From: Akkermansia muciniphila
GTDB taxonomy: Bacteria > Verrucomicrobiota > Verrucomicrobiia > Opitutales > Opitutaceae
DNA length: 64,000 nucleotides
Direction: 5' to 3'
NCBI GenBank assembly: GCA_945888375.1
Contig: CAMCZZ010000001.1
Location: 310,001-374,000, forward strand
Numbering within the stretch: the stretch's first letter is position 1; every line of letters begins with the position of its first letter. Positions 56,598 through 64,000 of this stretch are shown one piece after another. Below the pieces are notes generated by a model. The model was not told the DNA's origin. It did not search any database and saw only the letters and a list, made by a program, of their open reading frames with translations. A program made the position numbers and the translations under genes.

Positions 56598-57443
56598 TCA
56601 GGCCGGGTTCGAGGCGGGGTTGGCGGCGGGGTGTTCGACGGGTTCGAGGTGCTCGGCGGCCTCGCTTGATTCGTCTTCGAGGGGGTATTGTTTACGGAAG
56701 TCGGCGAAGTCGATCAGCTCCATGCGGCCGTCGAAGTGTTCGACGATGGCGGTGAGGCTCTCGACCCAGTCGCCGCTGTTCAGGTAGTGCACGTCGCCCA
56801 TCATGCGGTCGGCGGCGGTGTGGATGTGACCGCACATCACGCCGGTGCAATCGCGGCTCTTGGCGAGGTCGGAGATGTGTTCCTCGAAATGCGAAACGTG
56901 GCTGACGGCCTGCTTTACGCGGGCCTTGACCGCCTTGGAAATGGAGTAGTATTCCTTACCGCGCCAGGCTCGGTAGTTGTTGTAGAGGCGATTGATGCGC
57001 ATGAGCACTCGGTAGCCCCAGTCGCCGGCGTAGGCCAGGAAAACGAAGTTCTTGGTCACGGTATCAAACACGTCGCCGTGGAGCACGAGGTAGCGGCGGC
57101 CGTTGGCGCCCTCGTGGATGTGGTCCTCGGCGATCTCGAGATTCTCGAAGGTGACGGGGATGAACTTGGAGAGGATATCGTCGTGGTTGCCGCGGAGATA
57201 GATCACCTGGGTGCCGCGCTTCTCCAGCTTCTTAAGGACGAGGCGGATGAAGCGGCTGTGGGTCTTGGGCCAGAAGGTGGCCTGCTTCAGGCGCCAGCCG
57301 TCGATGATGTCGCCGTTCAGGATGAGTTTCTCGCAGCGGGTGTATTTTAGGAAGTGATTAACTTCCACGGCTTTGCAATCGTGAGTCCCCAGGTGGACGT
57401 CGGAGATTATCACGGTGCGGACCTTGAGCGTGCGTTTATCCAT
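56598..57443 (-). CDS. LpxH-like UDP-2,3-diacylglucosamine diphosphatase family phosphoesterase
   Basis: The 281 residues contain metal-ligand motifs of calcineurin-like phosphoesterases: IISDVHLGTHDCKA near 12-25, NGDIIDGW near 43-50, LRGNHDDILSK near 82-92, HGDVFD near 121-126, and GHIHTAADRM near 205-214. The pattern is close to LpxH and its relatives. LpxH makes lipid X in lipid A synthesis. The C-terminal 30 residues are Glu/Pro-rich. It is third in the lipid trio. LpxH identity is not certain; other phosphoesterases look alike. Confidence 0.8.
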   Translation of the reverse strand: MDKRTLKVRTVIISDVHLGTHDCKAVEVNHFLKYTRCEKLILNGDIIDGWRLKQATFWPKTHSRFIRLVLKKLEKRGTQVIYLRGNHDDILSKFIPVTFENLEIAEDHIHEGANGRRYLVLHGDVFDTVTKNFVFLAYAGDWGYRVLMRINRLYNNYRAWRGKEYYSISKAVKARVKQAVSHVSHFEEHISDLAKSRDCTGVMCGHIHTAADRMMGDVHYLNSGDWVESLTAIVEHFDGRMELIDFADFRKQYPLEDESSEAAEHLEPVEHPAANPASNPA

Positions 57444-57510
57444 CTCGAATTGTTTTTAGGGTGGGTTAGGGGGAGGTGGCTAGGGTGGAAACGTAGGCGT
57501 CACGCAAATG

Positions 57511-58464
57511 TCACGCAACTGCCACCGGGGTGGCGGCAAGGTTGGGGGACGGGGTGGTGGTGGTTTCCGGGGCGTGGCGCAGGGGGGCAGGGACGGCGAT
57601 GCGGAGGCTGGCGGGCAGGACCTTAACTTCGATCTGGGCGCCGCAGGGGCGGACTTCGCCGTCGGTGTGGATGAAGCCGGGGGTATCGCGCTCGATGCTG
57701 AAGGCGGCGGCGCGCAGGCGGGTGACGCTGGGGGAGCCGTCGAGGCGTTTGGTAAACAGGCGCTCGGCGAGGGGGAGGACGTTGAAGGGGGTGAGTCGGC
57801 GGATGATGGTGAGATCGAGCAGGCCGTCATCGACGCGGGCGTGGGGGGCGATGAAGCAATCGTTACCGTATTGGTCGGAATTCGCGATTGCGACGATGAA
57901 GCCGGGGGAGCGGAGCACCTGGTCGCCGCAGCGGATGCGGTAATCGGCGGGGTGGTAGCCGAAAAGGGTGCGCCAGGTGGTGCGCGCGTAGGCGGTGAAG
58001 CCGCGGGTGGTCAGCGCGTTAAAGCGGGCGCTGATCTCGGCGTCGAAGCCCAGGCCCATGGCGTTGAAGAAGGGGTGGTTATCGGCTACGCCGGTGTCGA
58101 TGGTGCGGATGTGGCCGGCGAGGAGGGCGCGGAAGGCGCCTTTGCCGGGGCCGGGCAGGCCGAGGTGGCGGCCGAGGCCGTTGCCGGAGCCGCAGGGGAT
58201 CAGGCCGAGGGCGGCGGGGGTGCCGACGAGAGCGGCGGCGACTTCGTTCATGGTGCCGTCGCCGCCGATCGCGACCACTAGATCGCAACCGTCATCGAGG
58301 GCGCGGCGGGCGAGCTCGGTGGCGTGGAGCGGGTGCTCGGTGGGGACGACGGTGGCGTCGAGCCGGTGTTCGGCGATGAACTCGCGGGCGCGCTGGAGGA
58401 GCCAGGGGTTGCGGGCGTTGTGCCCGGAGTGCGGGTTGAAGATGAAACGGGCGCGGGAGTGCAT
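57511..58464 (-). CDS. Diacylglycerol/lipid kinase family protein (YegS/DgkB type)
   Basis: The 317 residues start MHSRARFIFNPHSGHNARNP, the typical DAGK catalytic opening. DGCDLVVAIGGDGTMNEVAA near 57-76 is the nucleotide-binding GGDGT motif, and IPCGSGNGLGRHLGLPGPGK near 88-107 the conserved box of this family. ATP-dependent phosphorylation of a lipid such as diacylglycerol is expected. The ATG at 58462-58464 is chosen over the longer frame because it opens at the family start. It lies between the GT4 and the phosphoesterase genes. Confidence 0.88.
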   Translation of the reverse strand: MHSRARFIFNPHSGHNARNPWLLQRAREFIAEHRLDATVVPTEHPLHATELARRALDDGCDLVVAIGGDGTMNEVAAALVGTPAALGLIPCGSGNGLGRHLGLPGPGKGAFRALLAGHIRTIDTGVADNHPFFNAMGLGFDAEISARFNALTTRGFTAYARTTWRTLFGYHPADYRIRCGDQVLRSPGFIVAIANSDQYGNDCFIAPHARVDDGLLDLTIIRRLTPFNVLPLAERLFTKRLDGSPSVTRLRAAAFSIERDTPGFIHTDGEVRPCGAQIEVKVLPASLRIAVPAPLRHAPETTTTPSPNLAATPVAVA

Positions 58465-58472
58465 CCGGACTT

Positions 58473-59663
58473 TCAGGAGGCGGCGGGCTGGGCGGGGGGC
58501 GGGGACGGAAGGTGTCGGGTCGGGCCGGAATTGGCGACTTCGCGAAGATCGCGGGCGAAACCATCGATCACGCGGCTCCAAGGGATGTTTTCGGCGGTGG
58601 CGCGCGCGATCAGGCCGAGGCTCTGGCGGAGGCGGGCATCGCGGGCGAGCTCGACCGAGCGGCCGATGAAGTCGGTCTCGTCGCCGAGGGCCACTACCAG
58701 GCCGTTTTCGCGGTGGCGGATATAGCGCGCGGCGGCGGCGTAATTATAGGCGCAGACGGCGAGGCCGGAGGCCATGCTCTCGGTCACGACATTGCCAAAG
58801 GTCTCCGTCAGGCTCGGGTAAAGGAAGGCGTCGGCCGAGGCGTAGTGGCGGGCGAGATCCTCGCGGCTGAGGAACCCGGTGAACACCGCCCAGGGGTGGC
58901 GGCGTTCGAGCTTTTTGCGCAGGGGGCCGTCGCTCACCAAGACGAAGCGGGCGCGGGGCTGGACCGAGCGGATGGCCTCCCAGGAGCGGAAGAGGAGCGC
59001 ATAGTTCTTCTCGGCGGCGAGGCGGCTGACGTGGATGAAGACGGGGTCCTCGGGGCCGGCACCCCATGACTGGCGGAGGGAGAGGTCGCGGCGGGCCGGG
59101 GAAAACAGGTCGGTATCGACCCCTCGCGAGAGCAGGCGCATACCCTTAAAGCCATCGCGGGCAAGCTCTTGGTTAAGCTCGTCGGTGGGGGAGAGGGTGA
59201 TGCGGGTGCGGTTGTGGAACCACCGTAGATAGGCGAGCGCGGGCCGGGTGAGGAAATCGAAGCCGTAGTGTTTCGAGTAGCTGTGGAAATTGGTGTGGAA
59301 AGAGGACGCCAGGGGGATGCCGAGGGCATCGGCGGCGGACAGGGCGGACCAGCCGAGCGGGCCCTCGGTGGCGACGTGCACGACCTCGGGACGCTCGGCG
59401 CGCCAGGCCTGGAGCAGGCGGCCACGGGCGGGCAGGCCGGCGCGCAGCAGCGGATAGCCCGGGATAGGCACGCCGGGGTAGAGCACCTCGGTAAAAGGGC
59501 GCGGGCCGGCGGCGTGGGCGGCGTTTTCGGCCTCGCCCTGGCGGGGGCGGTGCACGGTGACGGCGAAGCCCCGGCTGGTCAGGCCGGCGGCGAGATGGCC
59601 GAGAGTCATGGCGACGCCGTTGATCTCGGGGGGGAAGGTTTCTGTGACTAAGGCTAGTTTCAC
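58473..59663 (-). CDS. Glycosyltransferase family 4, glycolipid type
   Basis: The 396 residues begin KLALVTETFPPEINGVAMTL, followed by SSFHTNFHSYSKHYGFDFLT near 120-139, and PSLTETFGNVVTESMASGLA near 284-303 (the EX7E region). It resembles glycosyltransferases that make diacylglycerol or phosphatidyl glycolipids (SQD2/MgtA group). It precedes the lipid-kinase gene (8-base gap) and the LpxH-like gene, so the trio may act in glycolipid or phospholipid metabolism. Substrates are not known. The gap before miaA is divergent. Confidence 0.88.
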   Translation of the reverse strand: MKLALVTETFPPEINGVAMTLGHLAAGLTSRGFAVTVHRPRQGEAENAAHAAGPRPFTEVLYPGVPIPGYPLLRAGLPARGRLLQAWRAERPEVVHVATEGPLGWSALSAADALGIPLASSFHTNFHSYSKHYGFDFLTRPALAYLRWFHNRTRITLSPTDELNQELARDGFKGMRLLSRGVDTDLFSPARRDLSLRQSWGAGPEDPVFIHVSRLAAEKNYALLFRSWEAIRSVQPRARFVLVSDGPLRKKLERRHPWAVFTGFLSREDLARHYASADAFLYPSLTETFGNVVTESMASGLAVCAYNYAAAARYIRHRENGLVVALGDETDFIGRSVELARDARLRQSLGLIARATAENIPWSRVIDGFARDLREVANSGPTRHLPSPPPAQPAAS

Positions 59664-59747
59664 GCTTGCGACCGGGTGTCGTCATGCGTGCTTGGATACG
59701 CAACCGCAAAGCCTTTACCCAGCGACCCTATCACCGCACCGTAACCT

Positions 59748-60680
59748 ATGTGTCATTCCCTTTACGTCCTCACTGGCCCGACTGCGGTCGGCAAGACTGC
59801 GCTGGCGCTCGAATGGGCGGAGGCGAACGGGGCGGAAATCGTCTCGTGCGATGCCAGTTTGTTCTACCGGGGCCTGGATATCGGCACGGCCAAACCGACG
59901 GTGGCGGAGCGGGCGCGGGTGCGGCACCACTTGATCGATGTCTGTGCGGTGGGGGAGCGGATGGATGTGGCGCGCTACGTCGAGGCGGCGCGGTCGGTCT
60001 GTGCCGACATCGCCAGCCGGGGGCGGCGGGTATTGGTCACGGGCGGGAGTGGATTTTATTTAAAGGCCTTTTTCGGGCCGGTGGCGGACGATATCGCGAT
60101 CCCGGAGGCTTTGCGGGCGGAGGTGATGGAGGTGGAGCGGGGAGCGGGCCTGGCTGGCCTGGTGGGCCGGTTGCGGCAGCTCAATCCGGGCGTGGATGCG
60201 CTGGCGGGCGTCGATCTGGCCAATCCCCGGCGGGTGGCGCGGGCACTGGAGCGGTGTCTGGCCACGGGGCGGACGGCGGCCGCGTTGGCGGAGGAGTTTT
60301 ACGCCCGGCCCGGCCCTTTTGCGGATTGGGAGGCGCGGGCGGTCGTCTTGACGCGGGCCGATGAGGAATTGCGGAGCCGCATCGCGGGGCGGGTGGAGGC
60401 CATGCTGGCGGCCGGTTTGGTGGACGAGGTGCGGCGGCTGCGAGGGGAGGGACTGGAGGGCAATCCCAGTGCGGCCAGTGCGATCGGTTACCGGGAGACG
60501 CTGGCGGTGCTGCGCGGCGAGCTCGCCGAGGCCCGGCTGGCGGAGGAAATCGCGGGCAACACCTGGCGCTTGGTGCGCAAGCAGAAGACCTGGTTTCGCA
60601 CCCAGTTGCCGCCGGGCGGATTCCGCGTGCTCGAGGCGGCGGGGGCGCGGGCGGCGGATTTGTTTGCGGCTGGCGGCTAA
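59748..60680 (+). CDS. miaA: tRNA dimethylallyltransferase
   Basis: The enzyme adds a dimethylallyl group to A37 of tRNAs reading codons beginning with U. The 310 residues begin MCHSLYVLTGPTAVGKTALA, with the P-loop GPTAVGKT and DASLFYRGLDIGTAKPT near 36-52. GGSGFYLKAFFGPVADDIAI near 100-119 and ASAIGYRETLAVLRGELAEA near 243-262 are typical MiaA boxes. The gene is divergent from the GT4 gene and its last bases overlap the AsmA-like gene on the opposite strand by four. Confidence 0.95.
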   Translation: MCHSLYVLTGPTAVGKTALALEWAEANGAEIVSCDASLFYRGLDIGTAKPTVAERARVRHHLIDVCAVGERMDVARYVEAARSVCADIASRGRRVLVTGGSGFYLKAFFGPVADDIAIPEALRAEVMEVERGAGLAGLVGRLRQLNPGVDALAGVDLANPRRVARALERCLATGRTAAALAEEFYARPGPFADWEARAVVLTRADEELRSRIAGRVEAMLAAGLVDEVRRLRGEGLEGNPSAASAIGYRETLAVLRGELAEARLAEEIAGNTWRLVRKQKTWFRTQLPPGGFRVLEAAGARAADLFAAGG

Positions 60681-63460
60681 CGCGACCCCGTTTGGGCCGG
60701 GCTGCCGATGATGCGACGAAGGAGGCGGCCGGGGCCGTAGGCAAAGGTCCACTCCGGTTTTTCGAGGGTGCCGGAGAGCTGGACTTCGAGGGCGCTGGAA
60801 AGCGGGGTCAGCACCAGGCCGGCGGTGGAGGAGAGCAGTCCGGTGCTTTGCTCGAAGGGCCGGACGCGGGCATTGAAGGCGAGGCGGCCGGTATCGAGGG
60901 TGTAGTCGCCCCTGGCTTCGACCAAGGCGGAGGGGCCGGTGAGGCGCAGGGATTGGAAGGCGAGCCGGTTCCGGTCGAGCTGGAAGCCGGCCTGGGCGCC
61001 ATTGAGGCGGACAGTGCCTAGGCCGATGCCGAGATCGGAGAGCAGTCCCGACAGCCCACCCAGTAGGCGGATGCGGGCCAGATCGGCGCCGCTCACCACG
61101 CCCTCGCCCTGCCCGGACAGGCCGAGCGGGTCGGCGAGCGGCCCGGTGGCCTTCAAGCTGAGGGCGAGGCTGCCGCCGAGCGGGCGGGTTTTTTCAGGCT
61201 CGGGGCGGGCTTTGGTCGCGGGCGTGTCTGGGCTGGGCGGGGCGGGGCGGGTGGCTTGAAACTCGCGCCAGCGGACTAGAGTGAGGTCGAGATTCGCCGC
61301 GGCCAGGCGCATATCGAGGGCGAGCCAGCGTTGCTCTTCGGGGCCGGAAAGCACGGCGCGTCCCGTGGCGAGGCCGTCGGCAAAACCGGCGCGGATATCC
61401 TCCAAAAACAGCTCCTCGCCGTGTCGCTCGACCCGGAGCGAGAGGTGGTCGAGGGGGAAGCCCTGGTAGTGGAGCGGGGCGGCGGTCGCGACTTCGAGCA
61501 CGTAGTCCTGACTTTGGTTTTTCTCCGGCCGGCCGGGGCCGAACAGTTCGCCGGCGAGGTGGAGGCTGGGCGGGGCGGTGAGGGTGAGCGGCTCGACCAG
61601 GGCTGGGCCCTCAACCGGGAAAAGGAGAGGGATCGACTCGATGGGCAGGTCGGACCGGATGTCGAAAGCCATGTGTGCCCAGGTGTCCAGGATGGGATTG
61701 TAAATGCGGGTGAAGGTGCCGCTGGCGGCCCGGTCCCGGGCGGTGGCACGGAAGCCGTGCACCTCCACCCGGTGCTCATGGGTGCGGATGCGGGTAGCCA
61801 GCGAGTCGATTGACAAGCCGCGCAGGCGCATCGGGCCGGAGTGGACGCCCACGAAAACATCGCTGCGATCGGGCTCGCCCCAAGTGCCCCGAATATCGAT
61901 TTCCGCCTCCGGTGGATGCGGGCCGAAAGTGAAGTTGCCCCACAAGTCGTCCCACCACTCGGTGAACCAGCCTTGGATCAACATCGGGCGCAGGCTGCCG
62001 GCGAGGAGGAAGCGGTAGTCCAGGGTGTCGACGTCCATCTCATAGGTGCCGCTGGCGCCGCAATCGGCCAGCATCAGGCGGGCGGGGTCGGCGACGATGC
62101 GGCGGGTGGCGGCATCGTAAACGATGTCGGCCGAGGCGCGGTCCCAATCGACGGCGTGGGCGGTGGCGCGGCCGGTGGTGAAGCGCAGGCGGGCGTGTTC
62201 AGGGTGGCCGCCGGGGGTGAGGGTGATGGTGGCGGCGAGGGCGATCGGATCGGAAATACTGAAGAGGCTGCGGGCCTTGGCGGGGAGGAAGGGGCGGGCG
62301 ACGGCGAGCAGGGCGGGGGTGAGGGCGCCTTGCGCGGAGATTTCTCCGGCGCGGGCGGCGGGATCGCCCGTGAGGTCGAGCGACCAGGGGGCATCGGCAA
62401 GGCGGGTGGAGACCCAGGCTTCGAGGCGGGGCATCGCTGGGTCCCCGCGGTAGCGCACGGTGGCGACGAGCGGAATCGGTGGCACGGCGAGGCCGGTTTT
62501 TTGCAGGCGGTCGAGGGTGAGATCGGCGAGGTAGGTGGCGGGGGTGTCGGAGCGGAGGCGGAGGGAGAGTTGTTCCCCGGCTAGGGCGAGGGCGGCGGGG
62601 GTGGAGAAGCGTTTGGCCTGGAGTCGAATATCGGGGGTATCGGTCAAGGCTCCGTCCGGAGCCAGGGGCAGGTTAAAGGTGAGCTGCACTTCTTCCAGGC
62701 TGGTCCCGGCGAGGGCGGCGGGGATGGCGGGCTGGGCGGGTGCGAGCAGGTGGGGGATCTCCGCCGTGACGCTGAGACTGCCGGGGGCTAGGTCGATGTG
62801 CAGGCTGCGGATGGAATCGAGCGGCAGGGCGGCGAGGGAACGGTAGATACCGGCGGCGCGGGCCAGGATGTCGCGCACGTTTCCGGCGACTGGAGGGCGG
62901 GGGGCCGTGGAGGGCGAGAGCGACGGCGGGGCCCCGGAGAAATTCGTGGGCACGCCGAGGATCCGGGCGCTGGATTGCGTGAGCAGCCAGGCCACTCCGC
63001 CGGCAGGGCGGGCGAAACGGAATTCACCGCCGGTGAGCAGAGGCTCGGCAATGCCCGAGGGAGAAAGGGGAGCGGGCAGGCTGAGGCGGAGCCCGGAGAT
63101 TTCCAGGCCGGTCGGGACGACGCGGCCGCGGAGTAGCTCGCGGCGGCGCAGCTGAAGCGAGATCGTCTCGGTGCTGGCAAAGGCGTCGTTTTGGCCGGCC
63201 AGTCCTAGGCGGGCATCGCGGACGAGCACACGGCCGTGCGGATCGAGCCAGACTTCGCCGGCGGCCAGGTAAAGGCCCTCGCTGGCGAGACGCTGCGTGA
63301 TCAGTTCCAGCGCGGGCCCGGGGACGCGCAGGCCGCCGTCCTGCAGGATGCGGACTTGGAAAACCAACGCGGCGGCGAGGATCAGCCACAAAGACCAAAG
63401 CAGCAGCCGGCCGCACAGGCGGCAGGCGCGGAAAAAAGGCCGGAGGGGCAGTGTGGCCAC
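60677..63460 (-). CDS. Large AsmA/DUF3971-like envelope protein
   Basis: The 927 residues start at the GTG at 63458-63460. A single N-terminal span (LLLWSLWLILAAALVFQVRI, near 19-38) anchors a very long beta-rich chain. Motifs include LRLTGPSALVEARGDYTLDT and FNARVRPFEQSTGLLSSTAG near the C-terminus (residues 845-905), as in AsmA/YhdP/TamB-type proteins. Such proteins bridge the envelope and move lipids. The first 96 codons of the longer open frame overlap the upstream DUF4340-like gene and are rejected. Function is inferred from the fold only. Confidence 0.72.
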   Translation of the reverse strand: MATLPLRPFFRACRLCGRLLLWSLWLILAAALVFQVRILQDGGLRVPGPALELITQRLASEGLYLAAGEVWLDPHGRVLVRDARLGLAGQNDAFASTETISLQLRRRELLRGRVVPTGLEISGLRLSLPAPLSPSGIAEPLLTGGEFRFARPAGGVAWLLTQSSARILGVPTNFSGAPPSLSPSTAPRPPVAGNVRDILARAAGIYRSLAALPLDSIRSLHIDLAPGSLSVTAEIPHLLAPAQPAIPAALAGTSLEEVQLTFNLPLAPDGALTDTPDIRLQAKRFSTPAALALAGEQLSLRLRSDTPATYLADLTLDRLQKTGLAVPPIPLVATVRYRGDPAMPRLEAWVSTRLADAPWSLDLTGDPAARAGEISAQGALTPALLAVARPFLPAKARSLFSISDPIALAATITLTPGGHPEHARLRFTTGRATAHAVDWDRASADIVYDAATRRIVADPARLMLADCGASGTYEMDVDTLDYRFLLAGSLRPMLIQGWFTEWWDDLWGNFTFGPHPPEAEIDIRGTWGEPDRSDVFVGVHSGPMRLRGLSIDSLATRIRTHEHRVEVHGFRATARDRAASGTFTRIYNPILDTWAHMAFDIRSDLPIESIPLLFPVEGPALVEPLTLTAPPSLHLAGELFGPGRPEKNQSQDYVLEVATAAPLHYQGFPLDHLSLRVERHGEELFLEDIRAGFADGLATGRAVLSGPEEQRWLALDMRLAAANLDLTLVRWREFQATRPAPPSPDTPATKARPEPEKTRPLGGSLALSLKATGPLADPLGLSGQGEGVVSGADLARIRLLGGLSGLLSDLGIGLGTVRLNGAQAGFQLDRNRLAFQSLRLTGPSALVEARGDYTLDTGRLAFNARVRPFEQSTGLLSSTAGLVLTPLSSALEVQLSGTLEKPEWTFAYGPGRLLRRIIGSPAQTGSR

Positions 63461-63488
63461 GGGCGGGCGGGGCGGTGGAGCTGCGGGC

Positions 63489-64000
63489 TCAGGGAGCGGA
63501 GGCCGGTTGCAGCAGCGACCAAAGGGCGTCGAGCAGGCTTTGCTCCAAAGAGAAGACAAGGCCCAGCCGTTCGCTCCCCGCGAGCTGGGTGCCGCCGCCG
63601 GCGCGAGCGGCGATGGACAGCACCAGCGGCCCGTCGCCCGGGGGCGCGAGAGTGGCCTCCAGGCGGTAGGACCAGGGCTTTTCCACGCCGTCCACCGGGA
63701 CGGTGGCCGGGAAACCCTCGCGCACGATGCGGCTGGCCCGCAAGTCACGCAGGCTGGCGAGCAGGGTGGCGATCGCGGCCGGGGGCGGGATGTCGGAAAC
63801 GGTGTGGTCGAGCAAGGGCGGGGCGTCGGGGGAGGCGGTGGAGCGGATGACCAGCCGCGTGATGCGGGTCGCTTCGGGTAGGCGGGCGAGTTCCCGGTCG
63901 CGGTAGGAAAGCGGGGCGATGTCGAGCAGCAGAAGGGTCTCTGGCGGCACGGCGTAGATGAAGGGCTGCCCGGCCACGCGGGCGTAGAGGCCGGGGTCGG
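63489..64000 (-). CDS. DUF4340-like protein, cut by the window edge
   Basis: The C-terminal 170 residues are visible and the frame continues off the right edge. The repeated strand pattern (PGLYARVAGQPFIYAVPPET, TRLVIRSTASPDAPPLLDHT, then PWSYRLEATLAP) fits beta-rich DUF4340-type proteins. It ends 28 bases before the GTG of the AsmA-like gene, with which it is probably co-transcribed. The function is not known. Confidence 0.6.
   Translation of the reverse strand, partial: DPGLYARVAGQPFIYAVPPETLLLLDIAPLSYRDRELARLPEATRITRLVIRSTASPDAPPLLDHTVSDIPPPAAIATLLASLRDLRASRIVREGFPATVPVDGVEKPWSYRLEATLAPPGDGPLVLSIAARAGGGTQLAGSERLGLVFSLEQSLLDALWSLLQPASAP

Overview
The window looks like chromosome from a high-GC Gram-negative bacterium of the Verrucomicrobiota, most likely an Opitutaceae-type Opitutia. 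The support is indirect. Lipopolysaccharide genes (kdsA, an LpxL-type acyltransferase, an LpxH-type phosphatase) indicate an outer membrane. Secreted proteins carry the 'SSPDLTTW' type motif and a PEP-CTERM-like tail that I associate with this phylum, and a DksA/TraR protein and CTP synthase carry lysine/alanine/proline-rich tails. No rRNA or tRNA gene was recognised.

Layout. 1-4 kb: a cut-off small gene, a membrane protein, and an HlyD/ATPase/ABC-2 permease efflux operon. 4-9 kb: an inositol-monophosphatase-like gene, then nucleotide and Kdo genes (upp, a deoxyribosyltransferase-like gene, kdsA, pyrG). 9-14 kb: small conserved genes, a PfkB kinase, a Spy-like protein, a minimal metalloprotease coupled to a TrmO-like gene, an RluD-like synthase and Ppx/GppA. 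14.6-24.2 kb: a long leftward series running RodZ-like, hemF, hemE, hemG/Y, ileS, DksA-like, lspA, then ppx. 24-33 kb: LapA-like, a SIS protein, a 1072-residue di-haem oxidoreductase, a tandem GTP cyclohydrolase II-like protein, a purine permease and KDPG aldolase. 33.4-36.7 kb: a structured leader, rpsO and pnp. 36.7-40 kb: three overlapping envelope genes (acyltransferase, ELM1-like, glycosyltransferase). 40-49 kb: a peptide-transporter ATPase pair, RlmI-like, prfC, RlmF, a D,D-carboxypeptidase, a His-rich membrane transporter, a thin ferredoxin and a secreted unknown. 52.6-56.3 kb: a sugar ABC transporter. 56.6-64 kb: an LpxH-like/lipid kinase/GT4 trio, miaA, an AsmA-like giant and a cut-off DUF4340-like gene.

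The clear outlier is 49.2-52.65 kb. It is visibly AT-rich (23 of 60 bases are G or C at 50461-50520, against 47 of 60 at 35401-35460). It holds two single-gene units, a BspA-type leucine-rich-repeat protein and a LamG protein with a PEP-CTERM-like tail. Each is bracketed by inverted copies of a GGGGTCGGGCCGAGAAATG motif, and three motif cores stand exactly 41 nt apart between the units. This cassette-like arrangement is the best candidate for something undescribed. Second-rank items are the GTP cyclohydrolase II duplication whose second half has lost its zinc cysteines, the DksA-like protein without a zinc finger, the mutually exclusive pairings upstream of rpsO, and a dispersed repeat shared by 24.65 and 56.39 kb.
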